The notes: generated from the letters alone by a model not told the origin. A stretch of DNA of 64,000 bases from Marsupella aquatica (GCA_973895155.1 OZ316893.1:13826001-13890000), one strand, 5' to 3'. Numbered from the stretch's first letter, positions 47,100 to 58,499 are shown. Numbers and translations are program-made.

Positions 47100-47735
47100 A
47101 AAGAATGGACGCAGTGTCATTTATTACTTAAATCCGTTCATGAGAGCACACACATGCTTCTCATTATTAATACATAGCAGAGGAGTCCTCTGTACAAATT
47201 AAGAAATCTCCACTAGGAATAAAAGATGAAACTCTGCCTCAAGAGTAAAGTAACATCGTCAGTTATCAGTTCTTTCCATCAGTCGACCTGATATCAGTTG
47301 TCACATCATCTCAGAGAGGCCACCAAGATGCGGCGCCAAAAAAAATGCAAATTTTAAAAAATAAAATTCTCAAAATTTGATGAATAAAAAAAAAATGAAA
47401 TTTTTTTCACTATGGGTGTTCGTACCGTACGGACATCGCTTCTTGGCGGGGACACCAAATTTCCACAATTTTTTTTTCTATTTTTCTTTGTTTTGAAATT
47501 TTCAAGAAAATAATTTTAAAAAAAAAATTTCCCATTTTTTTTGTCCGCTCGCCAATCTCGGCGAGGTCAGCTGAGATGCATGGAAATGCAAAGTCGTCAT
47601 CTCAGTTGCTCAGCTAAGATTCCAAAAAATTTCTGCGGAAAAATTGATAACTGATGATCCTCGCTACCCCCTGCCTCAAAAAGAAAACAAATCTTCTTTT
47701 ATAGACTCCAAAACTATTGCAAAACCCAATTCACA
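47100..47735. other. AT-rich spacer in the Harbinger element
   Basis: Non-coding. It contains long A and T runs around 47336-47545 and CTCAG-rich segments near 47575 and 47618 that partly repeat each other in opposite orientation. It probably holds the convergent 3' ends of the two genes. Confidence 0.4.
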
Positions 47736-48704
47736 CTACGCCAGGTCTTTGTACACATGTGGTCTCCTATTGGGATCAAAGCCTCCTGTACAACTTGTAT
47801 CAACACCTACAAAATGAAGGGCTTGTGGAATCATTGTAGGAGGTGTGTGCATAGGTCCAATTGGCTCCTGGCCAGGCACCTCAACTGGAATTGACACCTC
47901 CACAGGCGCTGGTGCACTTTGAAAAGCTATGGTTGGAGTATGTGTGGCGCCCTGAATATCTGTCGACTCCTTTTCATATGCAACCTTGAATTTCTGAAGC
48001 TCCCGAGCTCTCCATTGCTTGAATTCCTGTCTGTAATCATCATCCACTTCTGCTGCCCTCATGGTGAACAAATTGTGAATGCTCTGATCCTGGAGTAGCT
48101 TCAAACATTTTGAATTGGTGAATGCCATATCCCTTTGGGCGTAAGCTGCAATCCGAAAAGCAAACTCCTCACTCTTCAGCTTTTTGGCAGCCTTGTTGCC
48201 CATGGGTCGTCCATTGCTGCTAAATTCCCCAGCAACACTATTATCACAATCATTTGGGTTTATGATTTCTGTAGGAAAATAGGGGGTGGGGGGTACATTC
48301 TCCTTGTCTGTAGGCGATGCCTTCCCCTTATCTGCTACAAAGCCCTTTCCTTTTGCCTTCTTGCCCTTTTGTTTATCTGCCATGTCTTCTATAGAATGGG
48401 AGAAACGTGGGCAATCTTTCAACAAGTACCAGCAGTCCATGAAAGAAAAATCCTTCCCCTTTGGATGTTGTGCCTGATAATGCTCTCTTGCCTTCTGCAA
48501 AGTATCTTCCTGATTGGAACCAGAAAGCCTCAGATCTTCTAGATTGGCATACAAACCCAAAAACTTTGCAATGTCATGCTTCAAATCTCCCCATTTGCTC
48601 TCGAGTGATCTTGAGCCTCTCTCTTGGGTACCTCTCGGCCTGTGTTGATTGTAGTGGCCAGCGACACGATCCCAAAAAGCTTGATTTTTTTGCCCTGCCC
48701 CCAC
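47736..48704 (-). CDS. Harbinger partner, Myb/NAM-associated-like protein
   Basis: An open frame of 322 codons in the minus direction. The start is uncertain: the first codon is GTG, and family-like residues (DPIV) precede it up to a TAG, so an upstream exon or a lost start is likely. The N-terminal part, NQAFWDRVAGHYN, SLESKWGDLKHDIAKFLG and DFSFMDCWYLLKDCPRF, is the trihelix/SANT-like and NAM-associated region typical of proteins that help PIF/Harbinger transposase enter the nucleus and bind ends. The middle is Lys-rich with KGKKAKGKG, a possible nuclear signal. The C-terminal part has helices (WRARELQKFKVAYE) and a Pro/Val-rich tail. It is transcribed towards the transposase (tail to tail). 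Unlike the transposase, this frame has no stop. Confidence 0.7.
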   Translation of the reverse strand: MGAGQKNQAFWDRVAGHYNQHRPRGTQERGSRSLESKWGDLKHDIAKFLGLYANLEDLRLSGSNQEDTLQKAREHYQAQHPKGKDFSFMDCWYLLKDCPRFSHSIEDMADKQKGKKAKGKGFVADKGKASPTDKENVPPTPYFPTEIINPNDCDNSVAGEFSSNGRPMGNKAAKKLKSEEFAFRIAAYAQRDMAFTNSKCLKLLQDQSIHNLFTMRAAEVDDDYRQEFKQWRARELQKFKVAYEKESTDIQGATHTPTIAFQSAPAPVEVSIPVEVPGQEPIGPMHTPPTMIPQALHFVGVDTSCTGGFDPNRRPHVYKDLA

Positions 48705-49344
48705 AATAGGATCCTATCCTATGTTCACCCACGACATACACAATTGTTTAAACTCTCCAGACAAAAGTTTTTTGCCCGCGCGCACTATTCGTTGCCATCT
48801 TTGCCAAGGCCCACTCGAGCTTGACAACGTGCAGTAGCCCATGCAATGCGATAGTGCAGAAGCTCGTGCGATGTGACAGTGCAGAAGCGAGGAAAACTTT
48901 GTTGCAGGATTGGATCACGAGGTCCTTGCAACGCCGGACCACGGTGGGAACAGCAACAATTGAAATTGTTGGATGGAGGCAAGACTAGGTAATCTGGGCC
49001 ATTGCTAAAGGATGCCGCGCAACTTTGGAGTTTCTCCCAGCCCGCTTGTTGAGCGTAGGAGTGCCATGGCAAGAGGTGAAAAAGGTGGGGCGGGGCCGAT
49101 AGGATTAGGGCTACGGGCGCCGGTGGGGGACGACATCGGTGGCATCCCCGCCAAATACTGTCGGACCGCTCAGTATAGCGGACCAGTGGGAATGCTCTCA
49201 GGGCATGTCTTTCTTTGTTGGTTTTCAATTTTTCTTGAATTGTTGTTGACAGAGCTCAGACAGTGTTGGTCGGTTCCCACAATGATTCAATAGATGGTCC
49301 CGACCAATCTTGGCATCCTACTAGTTTTTGATTCAATTTCAATT

Positions 49345-50100
49345 TCCCTCTAGATATCCAGCTTGTCCAACACCGACACTTAACCCTTCTTGGCTCCCTT
49401 GATTTGATCATATCTAGTTGGGAATGCCAAGGGTTTTCAGCTACTGGTGACGGCACTGGAGTTACATGATTCCCGTTCTGGCCTTTCCACAACATTGGTT
49501 CAGGTTCTCACCTGGGCTCAATCACTTTACCCTGCTGTTGGTTATATCATTGAGAATACTCCATCTTAGTTTGACCAATGTCCACAGGTCAAAGAGGATT
49601 TTAGTGTGGTCCACTTTGACGTGTGGACATTGGCCACCCCTTCTCATTGATGTGGTGCACTGTGGTTCTTATGCACATCATCTTTGTAACTTTTGGACCA
49701 ACCTTGCCCCACATTCCTTGTTGGAGTTAGCTCTTCACCACACATCCAAGGACAATAACCTCACAGTGGACCATTTTTTGGATCCAACCAGTTCCTGCCA
49801 ACCAGTTACACGGCAAGAGCCAACCCCTTGGTATCCAGCCAATACCATTGGAGAGCCCCATACTGCTTGGCCTACATTTGTGTCCTTTCCAGGTGCACAT
49901 GCTTTTCACTCAGGGTGATGGTCCTGGCATGGTTTATCGACATTCTACTGGTACATGGGATGAACCTAGTCGTGAGGAGAGAGAATAGGCTATGGGCTTC
50001 CAACCTGGTACTACAAGCCACACCAAAATCACCGGGTTGGCCAAAAATGTTTACTTGGCTGGGTGATGGGTCTCAATACTCTTACTTTGCTTCTGGTCAC
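49345..50100 (+). pseudogene. Methyltransferase remnant, copy 2
   Basis: Aligns with 30988-31736. It begins after the deletion, just ahead of motif IV. Motif IV reads WECQGFSATG, motif VI IIENTPS and then a stop, and motif VIII AHHLCNFWTNL. The unusual E before C and the HHLC segment are therefore shared by both copies. A short duplication and shift occur near 49617. At the 3' side the frame passes directly into MYIHPASG of the pre-RT linker, because the base missing from copy 1 is present here. Confidence 0.8.
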
Positions 50101-52198
50101 TTGCATCCTTTTTCAGATGTACATTCATCCAGCATCAGGAGTTCAAGCCCTACCACTCCAGGGTGCTGCTACATGGCATCCGGACCAGATGTACTTACCT
50201 CTGTTCAACACTCACCGCTTCAGTCCAAGTGTTTGGGGGGAGGAGGTCCCTTGACATAACATGGCTTTCATTATTTATGAGTTTCATAGTGTGGACCAAT
50301 TCAGATCAACAGGTACAACAGGCCTTGGAGAGGCCTCATCACCTTATCAGCAGCATGCCAGCATCTTGGACATTGGAGAGGCTAGCAATTCTGGCTTTTC
50401 AAGCATGAGTACATCGATCAGGTCCTATTCCTAGTGTTGCCAACTACACATTCATCATGGGCAACCACCTGAGTAAAAGACAGAAGGACCAGTTGCTAAA
50501 TTTCCTTCTCAAAAATGAGAACGTGTTTGCTTTCTCTATGAAGGATTTGGGTAAGTACAACACTATGCAGTTCTCTATTGAGTTGGTTGATGAAACACCT
50601 ATCTTCAGGCGGAGACACCATTTGAGGAAGCATGAGTGGCAGCTGGTGGATGAGAGGTGTCCAGGGCTCTATGAAGCTGGTCTTATTTAGCTATCTACAT
50701 CAGATTTTGCAGTAGCTACAGTGATGCCAGCAAAGAAGGATTCCAGTGGATTGTGGATAGAGGAGCACATGTGTGGAGACTACAAGCCACTAAACCTGGT
50801 CACACCCCAGGATAGGTACCCCATGCCACGGCTAGAGGAGCTATTTTGACAGCATTGGAGGCTCAGACATCTTCACTCTTGTGGATGTAAGGCAAAACTT
50901 TAACCAGATTTTGTTGCTTGCAAAGGATCGCAAGAAAACAACTTTCCATGGTAGTAACCAACTATGGGAGGGGTTGGTGATGTCATTTGGCTTGAAGAAT
51001 GCACCCATATTCTTTCAAAGAATCATGGACCAGATTTTTAAAGGTGCTGAGTTTATGAAATGCTAGTACATTGATGATGTGTTGGTCCACAACAAAGGAT
51101 TTGACCAACATCTACTTGACCTTGAGGAGCTAACCATGAGGCTTACGAAGATGAACCTAAAAATACACCCCAAGAAGTGTGAATTTGCTGTCAAATAAGT
51201 AGTATATCTTGGGCACCGCATTCTTCCAAATGGAACCATGGCTCACTAGGCCAAGGTGGTGTCCATCTTGGAAATTATGCCCACTCCTGATGTTCACACT
51301 CTTAGGAGCTTTACTTGGTTGTGCAATTACTGTCGGATCTACATGCATCAAAGATTTCAGTACCATTGCACACCCATTGTACGCTTTGTTGAAAAAGAAT
51401 GTGTCTTGGACATGGAGTACAGATGCTGAGGCAACATTTGCCACTTTGAAGGAGAAGTTGTCAAAATACCCGGTGTTGAGAAGACCTGATTTCAACAAGG
51501 TCTTTGTGCTCACACAGATTGGAGTGCCCTTGGGATTGGTGCCATCATCGGCCAACATGATGAGGAAGGTAAGGAGTACGTCATTGCCTATGCATCCAAA
51601 AGCAACAATCAGGCCGAGAGTCATTATTCTTCTTATGAGAGTGAATGTCTTGTTGTTATGTGGGCTGTCATACATTATAGGCCCTACCTCTATGGGACCA
51701 GGTTTACTCTCTACACCAACCACCAGCCCTTGAAGTGGTTGATGACTAACGCCAAGCTTACTAGCAAGCCTTGGGGGGTTGACTATCAAAATCTTAAGAA
51801 CCGCGTGCAATCCAAAAAAGATATTTTTGATAGAAATTAACTAAAAAGCGTAGGAGGCAAAAGAAGGTCTTATAAACTCATGTTTATAGAATATTCTCTA
51901 ATATGTATCTTTTGTAAAGTAAAATAGGTTATTAATATTGAAAATAGAGAATATTCTTGGATTTTTTTTATAAAATAGGTCTATTTATATTAGGCTAAGA
52001 TCGCACATGGTACCCCAAAACATATACTTAGTTAACCCCCCGAGTGGCAAGCTTGCTCGTTGGGCGCTCATAGTCCAGGAGTATGACTTTGAGGTAATTC
52101 ATAGGCCTGGTGTGACACATCAGAATATTGACACTATGTCCCGTAGCCCTTTGATTACCTCTAATGATTCTCCAAATGCACGGCAGGATTTTAGCTAG
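50101..52198 (+). pseudogene. Reverse transcriptase and RNase H remnant, copy 2
   Basis: Aligns with 31737-33531 of copy 1, with many stops and shifts. Recognisable pieces are MGNHLSKRQKDQLLN (50457), FGLKNAPIFFQRIMDQ, and YIDDVLVHNKGF after an extra base pair of changes near 51064. RNase H has TDWSALGIGAI in an interrupted frame, which keeps the Asp lost from copy 1. The MITE at 51770-52044 splits the RNase H end (KLTSK before, KLARWALIVQEYDFEV after). Non-functional. Confidence 0.8.
51770..52044 (+). mobile_element. hAT-like MITE with GGGGGG ends, copy 2
   Basis: A 275-bp copy of the element at 16336-16622, from CTTGGGGGGTTGAC to GTTAACCCCCCGAG, flanked by TAGCAAGC and TGGCAAGC (51762-51769 and 52045-52052, one mismatch). 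Copy 1 of the methyltransferase element shows the empty site at about 33372. The interior is well conserved with the first MITE (for example TAGAATATTCTCTAATATGTATCTTTT-like blocks). Confidence 0.9.
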
Positions 52199-53469
52199 GT
52201 TTCCATCCTACCTACATTTCATGCATCTACCTATCTTGCTTTGCTACCATGCTATGTTGTTGACCAACCAGTGGTGGACATGTGGAAGAACATCGACACT
52301 ATGAGATTTCTTCAGCATGGGGAGTACCCCACACATGTAACTATAGCCTAGAGAGACCGCATTCAACAAAGGCCGAAGCGTTACTTGTGGAAGGGAGATC
52401 ATCTTGTGTGTTGTTTGTCAGATAGGGAAGTGGTGGTTCAACCCATTCATGAGAGGATTGGCCTTATTTGTAAGGCACATTCCGAGCTTGGTCATTTTGG
52501 CGTTAAGAGGACTTACAACCTCTTGGTCCCCCATTATCATTGGAGAGGCAGGCATGGCCAGGTTCAGGATGTTATTGCCCAGTGTGAACAATGTGATAGG
52601 ATGAGGACTTCTTTCACATCTCGGCAATCCACACTTCATCCACTAGGCATGTTTTATTGCTGGCCCCTTACATCTTGAGGTAATCTCTACATTATGACCA
52701 TGATAGAGTATTTCTCCAAGTGGATAGAACTTATGGCATTGCCGGATAAGACCTCTCATAGCACCAGCCAGACATTCCTTCAACAAGTTCTCAGCCGCTT
52801 TGGAGCTTGTGCAGAACGTCTCATTGACCAGCGATCAGAGTTTAGAGGGGAATTCCAGGAGTTGCTTGGTCAGGCCCTCATTGATCATCATCGGATGTCA
52901 CGAGATCACCCACAAGTAGATGGCTTGGCAGAGCGCATGGTTTAGACATGCAAGAAGAGGGTTGCTCTATTCAGAAGGGTTATGCTCCTGGCCATGGAGA
53001 ATTTGGCCATTGCACAACACAGGGACACACTGCGTTATGCACACACACACGAGGGGACAGTTTTCAACCCAAGGTCAAGAAGTTTGAAGTGGGAGATTTT
53101 GTGTACTTGCAGCAGCAAGCCAACAATACCCTGGACACCTCTATTAGTCGTACTATTCTCAGGGTTAAGGCTATTTGACCGTCTGGAGTGCTAGAGTTAC
53201 AATGAGCAGATGGGCGCACAATTGCTGACAATGCCAAGAACTACGACCCTTGCCATCTGCCTAACTTGAATCCCACCATTGTGACTTCTACCTAGATTTC
53301 ACTTATGGACTACCCGTGCAAAGTGTGTTTGCAAATTGACAATGCTAACCAGATGCTACTATATGACAATTGCAATGGAGGGTACCATCTTTTTTTCCTT
53401 TGGCATGAACTTACCCAAGTGCTAGAGGGGTTATGGTTTTGCCCTTCGTGTGCTCCCAGTATTACCTGA
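52199..53469 (+). pseudogene. Integrase and PHD remnant, copy 2
   Basis: Aligns with 33532-33879 joined to 38521-39691, and shows the element before the coiled-coil insertion (HWRGRHGQVQDVIAQC near 52540). It has the DDE region (IDQRSEF, then DGLAERMV and a stop), with about 230 bp of the integrase middle deleted near 52960. The PHD finger at about 53310-53460 has lost ligands: CDNC reads YDNC and HLFC reads HLFF. Non-functional. Confidence 0.8.
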
Positions 53470-53499
53470 ATTTTCTTTAGCCCTCCTTTTGGCTGTGGT

Positions 53500-54219
53500 T
53501 TGGGGGGGATACAGAGGTTTACACCTCTAGTACGTACATGTCATCTCATTTGCTTTTTCTTGGCACTTGTAAATGTCATGAGACTTTTTCTATGCATGTT
53601 GGTTGCTAGCGGCTTGCACATATGCATTGTCGGTGACTTGTATGTTTTCGATGCACTATGGTTATGATACTATATGTCATGACAGCTATCATGCTGAGGG
53701 ACAGCGCCTCCTATGCACATTGGCATGTCTCTTGCATGCCCGCTAGGTATGTAGTTAGGGCCACTGCTTGAGTACTAGCAACATGTTCTTATAGCAAATT
53801 CAAGGCATTTTTGAAGCAAACGTGCTTGTTAGTGTGACGCCAAGACTTTGCTTACTTAGGGCATGTCTTTCTTTGTTGGTTTTCAGTTTTTCTTGAATCG
53901 CTGACATTGACAGAGCTCAAATAGTGCTCGTTGATTCTGTACACATGATTCACACAATAATTTGTTAGATGCTCTCAACCGATCTTGGTATCCCGCAGGT
54001 TTTTAATTCAATTTCAGTACGCTTGTTTCTCTTACGCCTTTTATATAGAGAGGTTTACACCTCCACTACGTACATATCACCTCATTTGCTTTTTCTTGGC
54101 ACTTGTAAATATGATGGGACTTTTCTATGCATGTTGGTTGCTAGCGGCTTGCACATATGCATTGCCGATGATTTTTATTTGTTTGATGCACTATGGTTAT
54201 GATATTATATGTCACGACA
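53500..54219 (+). repeat. A-B-A terminal array of copy 2
   Basis: After a purine tract (TTTGGGGGGGAT) the right terminal block A runs to 53684 (TGTCATGACA). Two bases (GC) follow, then block B (53687-54044, starting TATCATGCTGAGGG), then block A again (54045-54219, ending TGTCACGACA). With block B at the left end of the element, the whole reads B, interior, A, B, A. Copy 1 has only B, interior, A. Confidence 0.75.
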
Positions 54220-54349
54220 AACTTCTAATATTGCCACTTTCACATCCATGACTTTGCATAAGGCCGGTGCCATGCTCTCTACTTTGGCTACAGTGGCCCG
54301 TGGAAGTGTGTTGACTCTTGACCCGAAAGGCAGCCGACATCTTCCCCTT

Positions 54350-57149
54350 GCCCGTTAGTTTTGGCAAGGGTAAGGCTACCTCAGTCTTTTGGCCAGTATC
54401 ACACCTGACAACCTTGTTGTCGCCACCAGGGTCTACTTGGTGTAGCTGGGCGCTTCATTTCCTCGGCTAGTTTCTTTAGCCGCCCCATTTGATTGTCTGC
54501 CCGCCGCTGCAAGTTCTCTGCCTTCTGCGTGGTGTCCTTGAACTCCTCTTGAGTCTTGTCCAACTCCCCCCAGATGTCTTTGAACTCCTTTTGCAAGGCC
54601 TCCCTCTCATCCTGGGCTTCCCTCAGCTCCTTGTTGAGCTCATGAACAACATCAAACCCCATCTTATTCATCTTTTTGTATGCTTGATTGAGCATGTCGT
54701 CCTTCCTATGCAGGTCGGCTTGAAAATTGGCCGATTGGGTCGCGAGCTCCTCCTTTAGCTGATCAATGCCCGCATATGTTTTATCAAACTTGGCATTCTT
54801 CTGATGATAGGCTTTGTAAAGATCATCCTGGTTCCCCTTCAGTGCCCTCTCCACCCTCTGGGTATCTACCATGGCCCTATTGTAGATTGCTATCAATGTT
54901 GGCCTGCTCCGCTTCCTTCAGCTCTTGTATCCTTGGGTCTAGGTGAGTTTACTCTTGATTAACTGGTTGTTAGCCTTAGCTATATCCAGCTGCCCTTGCA
55001 TGATGCTCAACTCATGCTTTCGAACCGGCATCTCGTCTTGAGTTTGCTTGGCTGCCCTTAGGTGTACTATCTTGGCTTCCTTCTCTCTAAGCCACCGGAT
55101 GACCTCTTCCTTCTTCATCCTCTCCAAAGCCACCGCTTCCTCCAAACAACTTTTATCCGACACCCCCCTTTGGATAAATGGTCCCATCTCCAACTCTTCC
55201 CCAAAGATGCCCAGGGCAAGTAATCCGCACATCTTCCGGTACTCATGGCTCAGCAACATGAGTACGTGGAGTGGTTTGGCAACACCGGGATCTCCCATTG
55301 CGGCCTTTGTTCCCATGCCTCCCGCCTAACCTCTTCAAAAGTGGGCATTGGATTGGCTTGCTTTTTTGCAAGCCGCCTCGCAAGCCGCTGGATGTCTTTT
55401 GGCCATCCTCCCCCTAGTAAGTCCTTCTCCTTGTTCAGGGTTTCTTTTGCCAGATCTCTGAGTTGCTCCTACAACTCTTGCAAGACTTGCTTCATCCCAT
55501 CGCAATTCAAAGGAGAGACGTCTGGTGGGGGAGACTCAGGGATCCTTTGCTGCTTTGGGTCCCCACAAACCACTCCCAAAAGTGTGGGGATGAATCGGCC
55601 AAAGCTCCTAACCCCTGGTACAGGCCGATCCTCTTCATAGCCAAAGTCCTCATCATCGTAGTCCTCCACACCTACCCTTGGACTTTCCTCCTGGTCTTCT
55701 TCTTGACTGGTTGCAAATGTGGCCTCCTGCTAGAAAGAGCGCACGGTTATCGGTTTCGGCTTTGACTCCCATACTCGCTTCTCCCTCTCTTCATTGGGAC
55801 TGGGAATCTCGGACTCTCGTTCCTTGGGTGCCGGCCTTGAACCCCCACATACATCCGCACTCCCTAGTCCTGCTCTGATCTCCTTCCTTTTGTGGCCTTG
55901 GGCAAAGGGATATGGCCTTGTTAATCTTCTTGGGCCTGCTTCTTGAACAGTGCCCTGTACCGGTGCTTGTATCGCAACTGCCGGCTTCTCTTTCGGCAGC
56001 ATCTGCAAAATGTTTTGCATGGCTGGTTGCTGCCTTGGCATGGGTGCCGGCCTCAGCATGAAGAGCCTAATTGATTGTAGGGCTATTGGGCGGTTTGGGC
56101 TTCCTCTTTGCTGGCCTCTCTTCCAACTCCTGTTCTGGTGCCCTTGCCTGCAAGGAAAGTACCGGCACAACAATGACATATGATAGCCAAGCTGGGACAC
56201 GCTCCCCTGGCCTATCACTTGTTGTTCCTCCTTCAAGATGATCTTCAATTGGGTGAGGAGGTACCCGTTGTAGTCCCGACTTGGGTTTGGTCTCTCTGCA
56301 AGGTAGACCTGTGTTTTGCCGATCTTTGGCCTTGCCAAATTGCAATGCATGGTCACCCGCAGGAAATCAATAATTTCTCCTATATGTGGGTTGGTGTAGG
56401 TGTTCCAAAAGAAGCTATTCTTCATTGATGGCCCAGAGACCAATCTGAGCTCCTTATCCAACAAGTTATTTCGGGAGTCCACCTTGGTCTTATTGCCTAT
56501 TGGCAAGCCAAATACCTTAGCAATCACCTTGGGAGTGAGATAGAATACCCTCCTATAAACCTTGGTTGCGTTTGAATCATGATCCCATGATCCCACAAAT
56601 TTCAGCAAGTCTAATTTTTGCACCTTCGGCTTCAACCAAGGCAATCTAATGAAGGTTTCCAAGCCGGATTTGGCCATAAAGCCTTAGTACTTCCGGGATT
56701 GCATGGCCGTAAAACATGCATCCTTGTCTCATGCAAAATATAGCTGCACCTCCTTTGGCAGGACCGTCACCCAGCCCTTCCATGTGTCATCTCTCGTGGG
56801 GATGGCACGGGGGATGGCATTGAATGGATCAACCTCCGGTTCTCCAACCCCCTAGCTTCTGCCTCTTTCTTCCCTTCTTGGCAGGCTTTCTAGGTGTCGC
56901 CGACCTAGTTCTCTTTGCTGCCAGGGTAGCTTCTTCGTTGATGGGTGCCTTCCTTTTCATGGTGGCTGCTCCTAATGACTCAGGGGATGACTGCCCCAAC
57001 ATAATTATTGCTTTTGTCCATGCCACTGTGCTATCCTTTAGGTCCCAATGCTTGTCGTTACAATGGTTGATGGCCTAATGGATGCCGACTATTTTGTTCT
57101 TATGGAACAGGAGATCATCAAGCTGATCGACATAGGGCTTGGGTTCCAT
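54350..57149 (-). pseudogene. Coiled-coil protein remnant, copy 2
   Basis: Aligns with the coding region 33995 to about 37130 of copy 1, in reverse. It starts at ATG 57149 (MEP conserved). It lacks roughly the next 150 residues of copy 1 and reads YVDQLDDLLFHKN almost directly. Stops and shifts follow. Recognisable pieces are AAKRTRSATPRKPAKKGRK, the conserved core in 55730-56677 (RLPWLKPKVQKLDLLKFVGSW, FYLTPKVIAKVFGLPIGNKT), and the coiled coil at 54399-55316. CpGs of copy 1 often read TpG or CpA here. The region ends at the insertion of the methyltransferase element. Confidence 0.85.
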
Positions 57150-57268
57150 GGTTACACTTAATTTAAGTTTTTTCCTTTTTCCTCCTTATACTAATGTGTT
57201 TTAGTGTACACTACCCATGTTTACCCTTTTAAATGGTCTAATGATTCCTGGCTAGGCATCACATGTAA

Positions 57269-57969
57269 TAAGCATTTTAATTCCTTTTGTTGTCTCAAGG
57301 GTTCACCGGAGTGAACATGATTGTTGTAATTACATGAAGGAGCTGGAGAGTTACTTACGCTTTGGTTACATTGTGTTGGCACTGTATGTGGATAACATGA
57401 TGATCCCAAGTGAGAATAAGTCTAATGTTGCTCATCTAAAAGCAATGTTGAGTAAGGAGTTTTCAATGAAGGACTTGAGTTAGGCCAAGAAAATTCCAGG
57501 GATGAAAATTCATCTTAACACGGAGCAGAGGCAATTATAGTTGTCTCTGAGATAATCTTTGGAGAAGGTATGTACTTGCCAAGTATGAAATGGAGAATGC
57601 AAAACAAGTTGGTACTCCATTGGCTTCCCACTTTAAACTCTCAAAGATTGATTGCCCTTCTAGTGAGAGTGATAGATACCCAATTAAATTGGCTCCCTAT
57701 GATAGTGTTGTGGATAGTTTGATATATGCAATGAGATGCGCTGGACCTAATAATGCCCATGAAATTAGCATTTTGAGCAGATTTATGGCAAACCTTGGTT
57801 AGCTTGAGTGGGAAGCAATGAAAATGGGTTTTGCGGTGTCTCAAAGGTACATAGGATTGTGGGATTTTATTTTATGGTGAAGCAGACTCTATTCTAGAGT
57901 TAGGAGGTTATATAGATTCAGATTATATTGGTAACTTGGATAAAAAAAAAGTCTACTACACACTATGTG
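57269..57969 (+). pseudogene. Copia reverse transcriptase, second part
   Basis: Continues the frame of 42990. It reads KHFNSF, then after a shift RSEHDCCNYMKELES and LALYVDNMMI, where the copia YVDD motif has become YVDN. Next come LSKEFSMKDLS and a stop, KIPGMKIH, then PLASHFKLSK and YDSVVDSLIYAMRCA. It ends at GYIDSDYIGNLD (start of RNase H) and STTHYV. Stops occur near 57480 and 57538. Interrupted at 57969 by the younger copia. Confidence 0.8.
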
Positions 57970-58314
57970 TGTTGAGAGCATAGACGACACTTGCAACGGT
58001 AAGCACATGACACATCCAACGCGCAAGTAGTCGACACAAGAGATACGTGGTTAACCTCCTCAAGGCTACGTCCACGGGAACACACAAGACAACTTTACTT
58101 AACTCTAAGCCCGTCGGCTAAACCAAGTCTCCATAGTGTAAGCTCTCCTCATCTCTCAAGTGGCTCTGTAACAATGAGCCTAAGTTCCACTTATACAAGC
58201 AAACAACGCTTGGCATATAGTATGCATCCTAGTTAACCTAACCACGTCTCCAACTATGGTTAGCCTAACTATGGTTGCATATCGTAACCCTAGACCTTGA
58301 GTAAATACCTAACA
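57970..58314 (-). repeat. 3' LTR of younger copia
   Basis: 345 bp, starting TGTTAGGTATTTACTCAAGG in element direction. Matches 63187-63533 along its whole length. Many differences between the two are CpG-type changes. Confidence 0.9.
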
Positions 58315-58326
58315 ATCTCCCCTCTG
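58315..58326 (-). other. Polypurine tract of younger copia
   Basis: In element direction this reads AGAGGGGAGAT directly before the 3' LTR, the usual place for plus-strand priming. Confidence 0.75.
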
Positions 58327-58499
58327 ACTCTGGTCTAGGGGAGGGTAATACTGCTAACCTATATGATTCCTCAGCGGGAAGTTCTGGACGAAAACCAAAA
58401 TGGTTTCCCCTCTCTAATTAGAGAAAATCAGAACTAAGCTGTAGCCTATTAATAGGAGTGAAGAAGAGCATATATCAGTAATTACAGCAAATGTCAAGA

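Larger units (their letters stand above)
44449..49197 (+). mobile_element. PIF/Harbinger DNA transposon
   Basis: A 4749-bp element with inverted ends GAGCACTCCCAC (left) and GAGCATTCCCAC (right, read inward), flanked by TTA (44446-44448) and TCA (49198-49200). The undisturbed site in related sequence at 26068 and 53859 reads CTTAGGGCATG, so the target was TTA and one copy has mutated. A 3-bp TWA target is the hallmark of PIF/Harbinger. It carries a transposase on the plus strand and a Myb/NAM-associated partner on the minus strand, the usual two-gene set. Confidence 0.88.
44279..54219 (+). mobile_element. Gypsy-type methyltransferase element, copy 2
   Basis: A decayed, internally deleted copy inserted in the coiled-coil element, with a 4-bp duplication GACT/AACT (44275-44278 and 54220-54223, one mismatch). 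It starts TGTGATGTCGAGGG and ends TGTCACGACA. Gag, protease and methyltransferase motifs I-II are deleted (junction near 49344). The rest aligns with 30987-39908 of copy 1. The right end is longer than in copy 1: block A (to 53684), two bases GC, then block B (53687-54044) and block A again (54045-54219). The copy contains the Harbinger element (44449-49197) and a MITE (51770-52044). Confidence 0.85.
42991..57263 (-). mobile_element. Coiled-coil-protein element, copy 2 (host of nested insertions)
   Basis: Opposite orientation to copy 1. Its left end in the window (42991, TGTGTTCCGTCCCAT) is the element's 3' end, and its right end (57263, CTAGGCATCACA) is the element's 5' end. A perfect 5-bp duplication TGTAA flanks it within a copia reverse transcriptase. 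Removing the methyltransferase element 44279-54219 leaves about 4.3 kb, close to copy 1. 42991-44278 matches the 3' region of copy 1 (about 37400-38515 reversed), and 54224-57149 matches its coding region. Confidence 0.85.

Noticed and set aside
47320-47560. AT-rich low-complexity stretch as a possible matrix-attachment site or origin
   Set aside because: Only composition supports it; it lies inside a transposon.
53500-54219. Classification as a DIRS/PAT-type element from the split repeats
   Set aside because: The recombinase is a DDE integrase with an HHCC finger; no tyrosine recombinase is present.
53687-54219. Separate short element inserted beside copy 2
   Set aside because: The B-A unit has no matching duplication of its own (CAGC or GCTA on the left, AACT on the right), while GACT/AACT flanks the whole. 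Not fully excluded.
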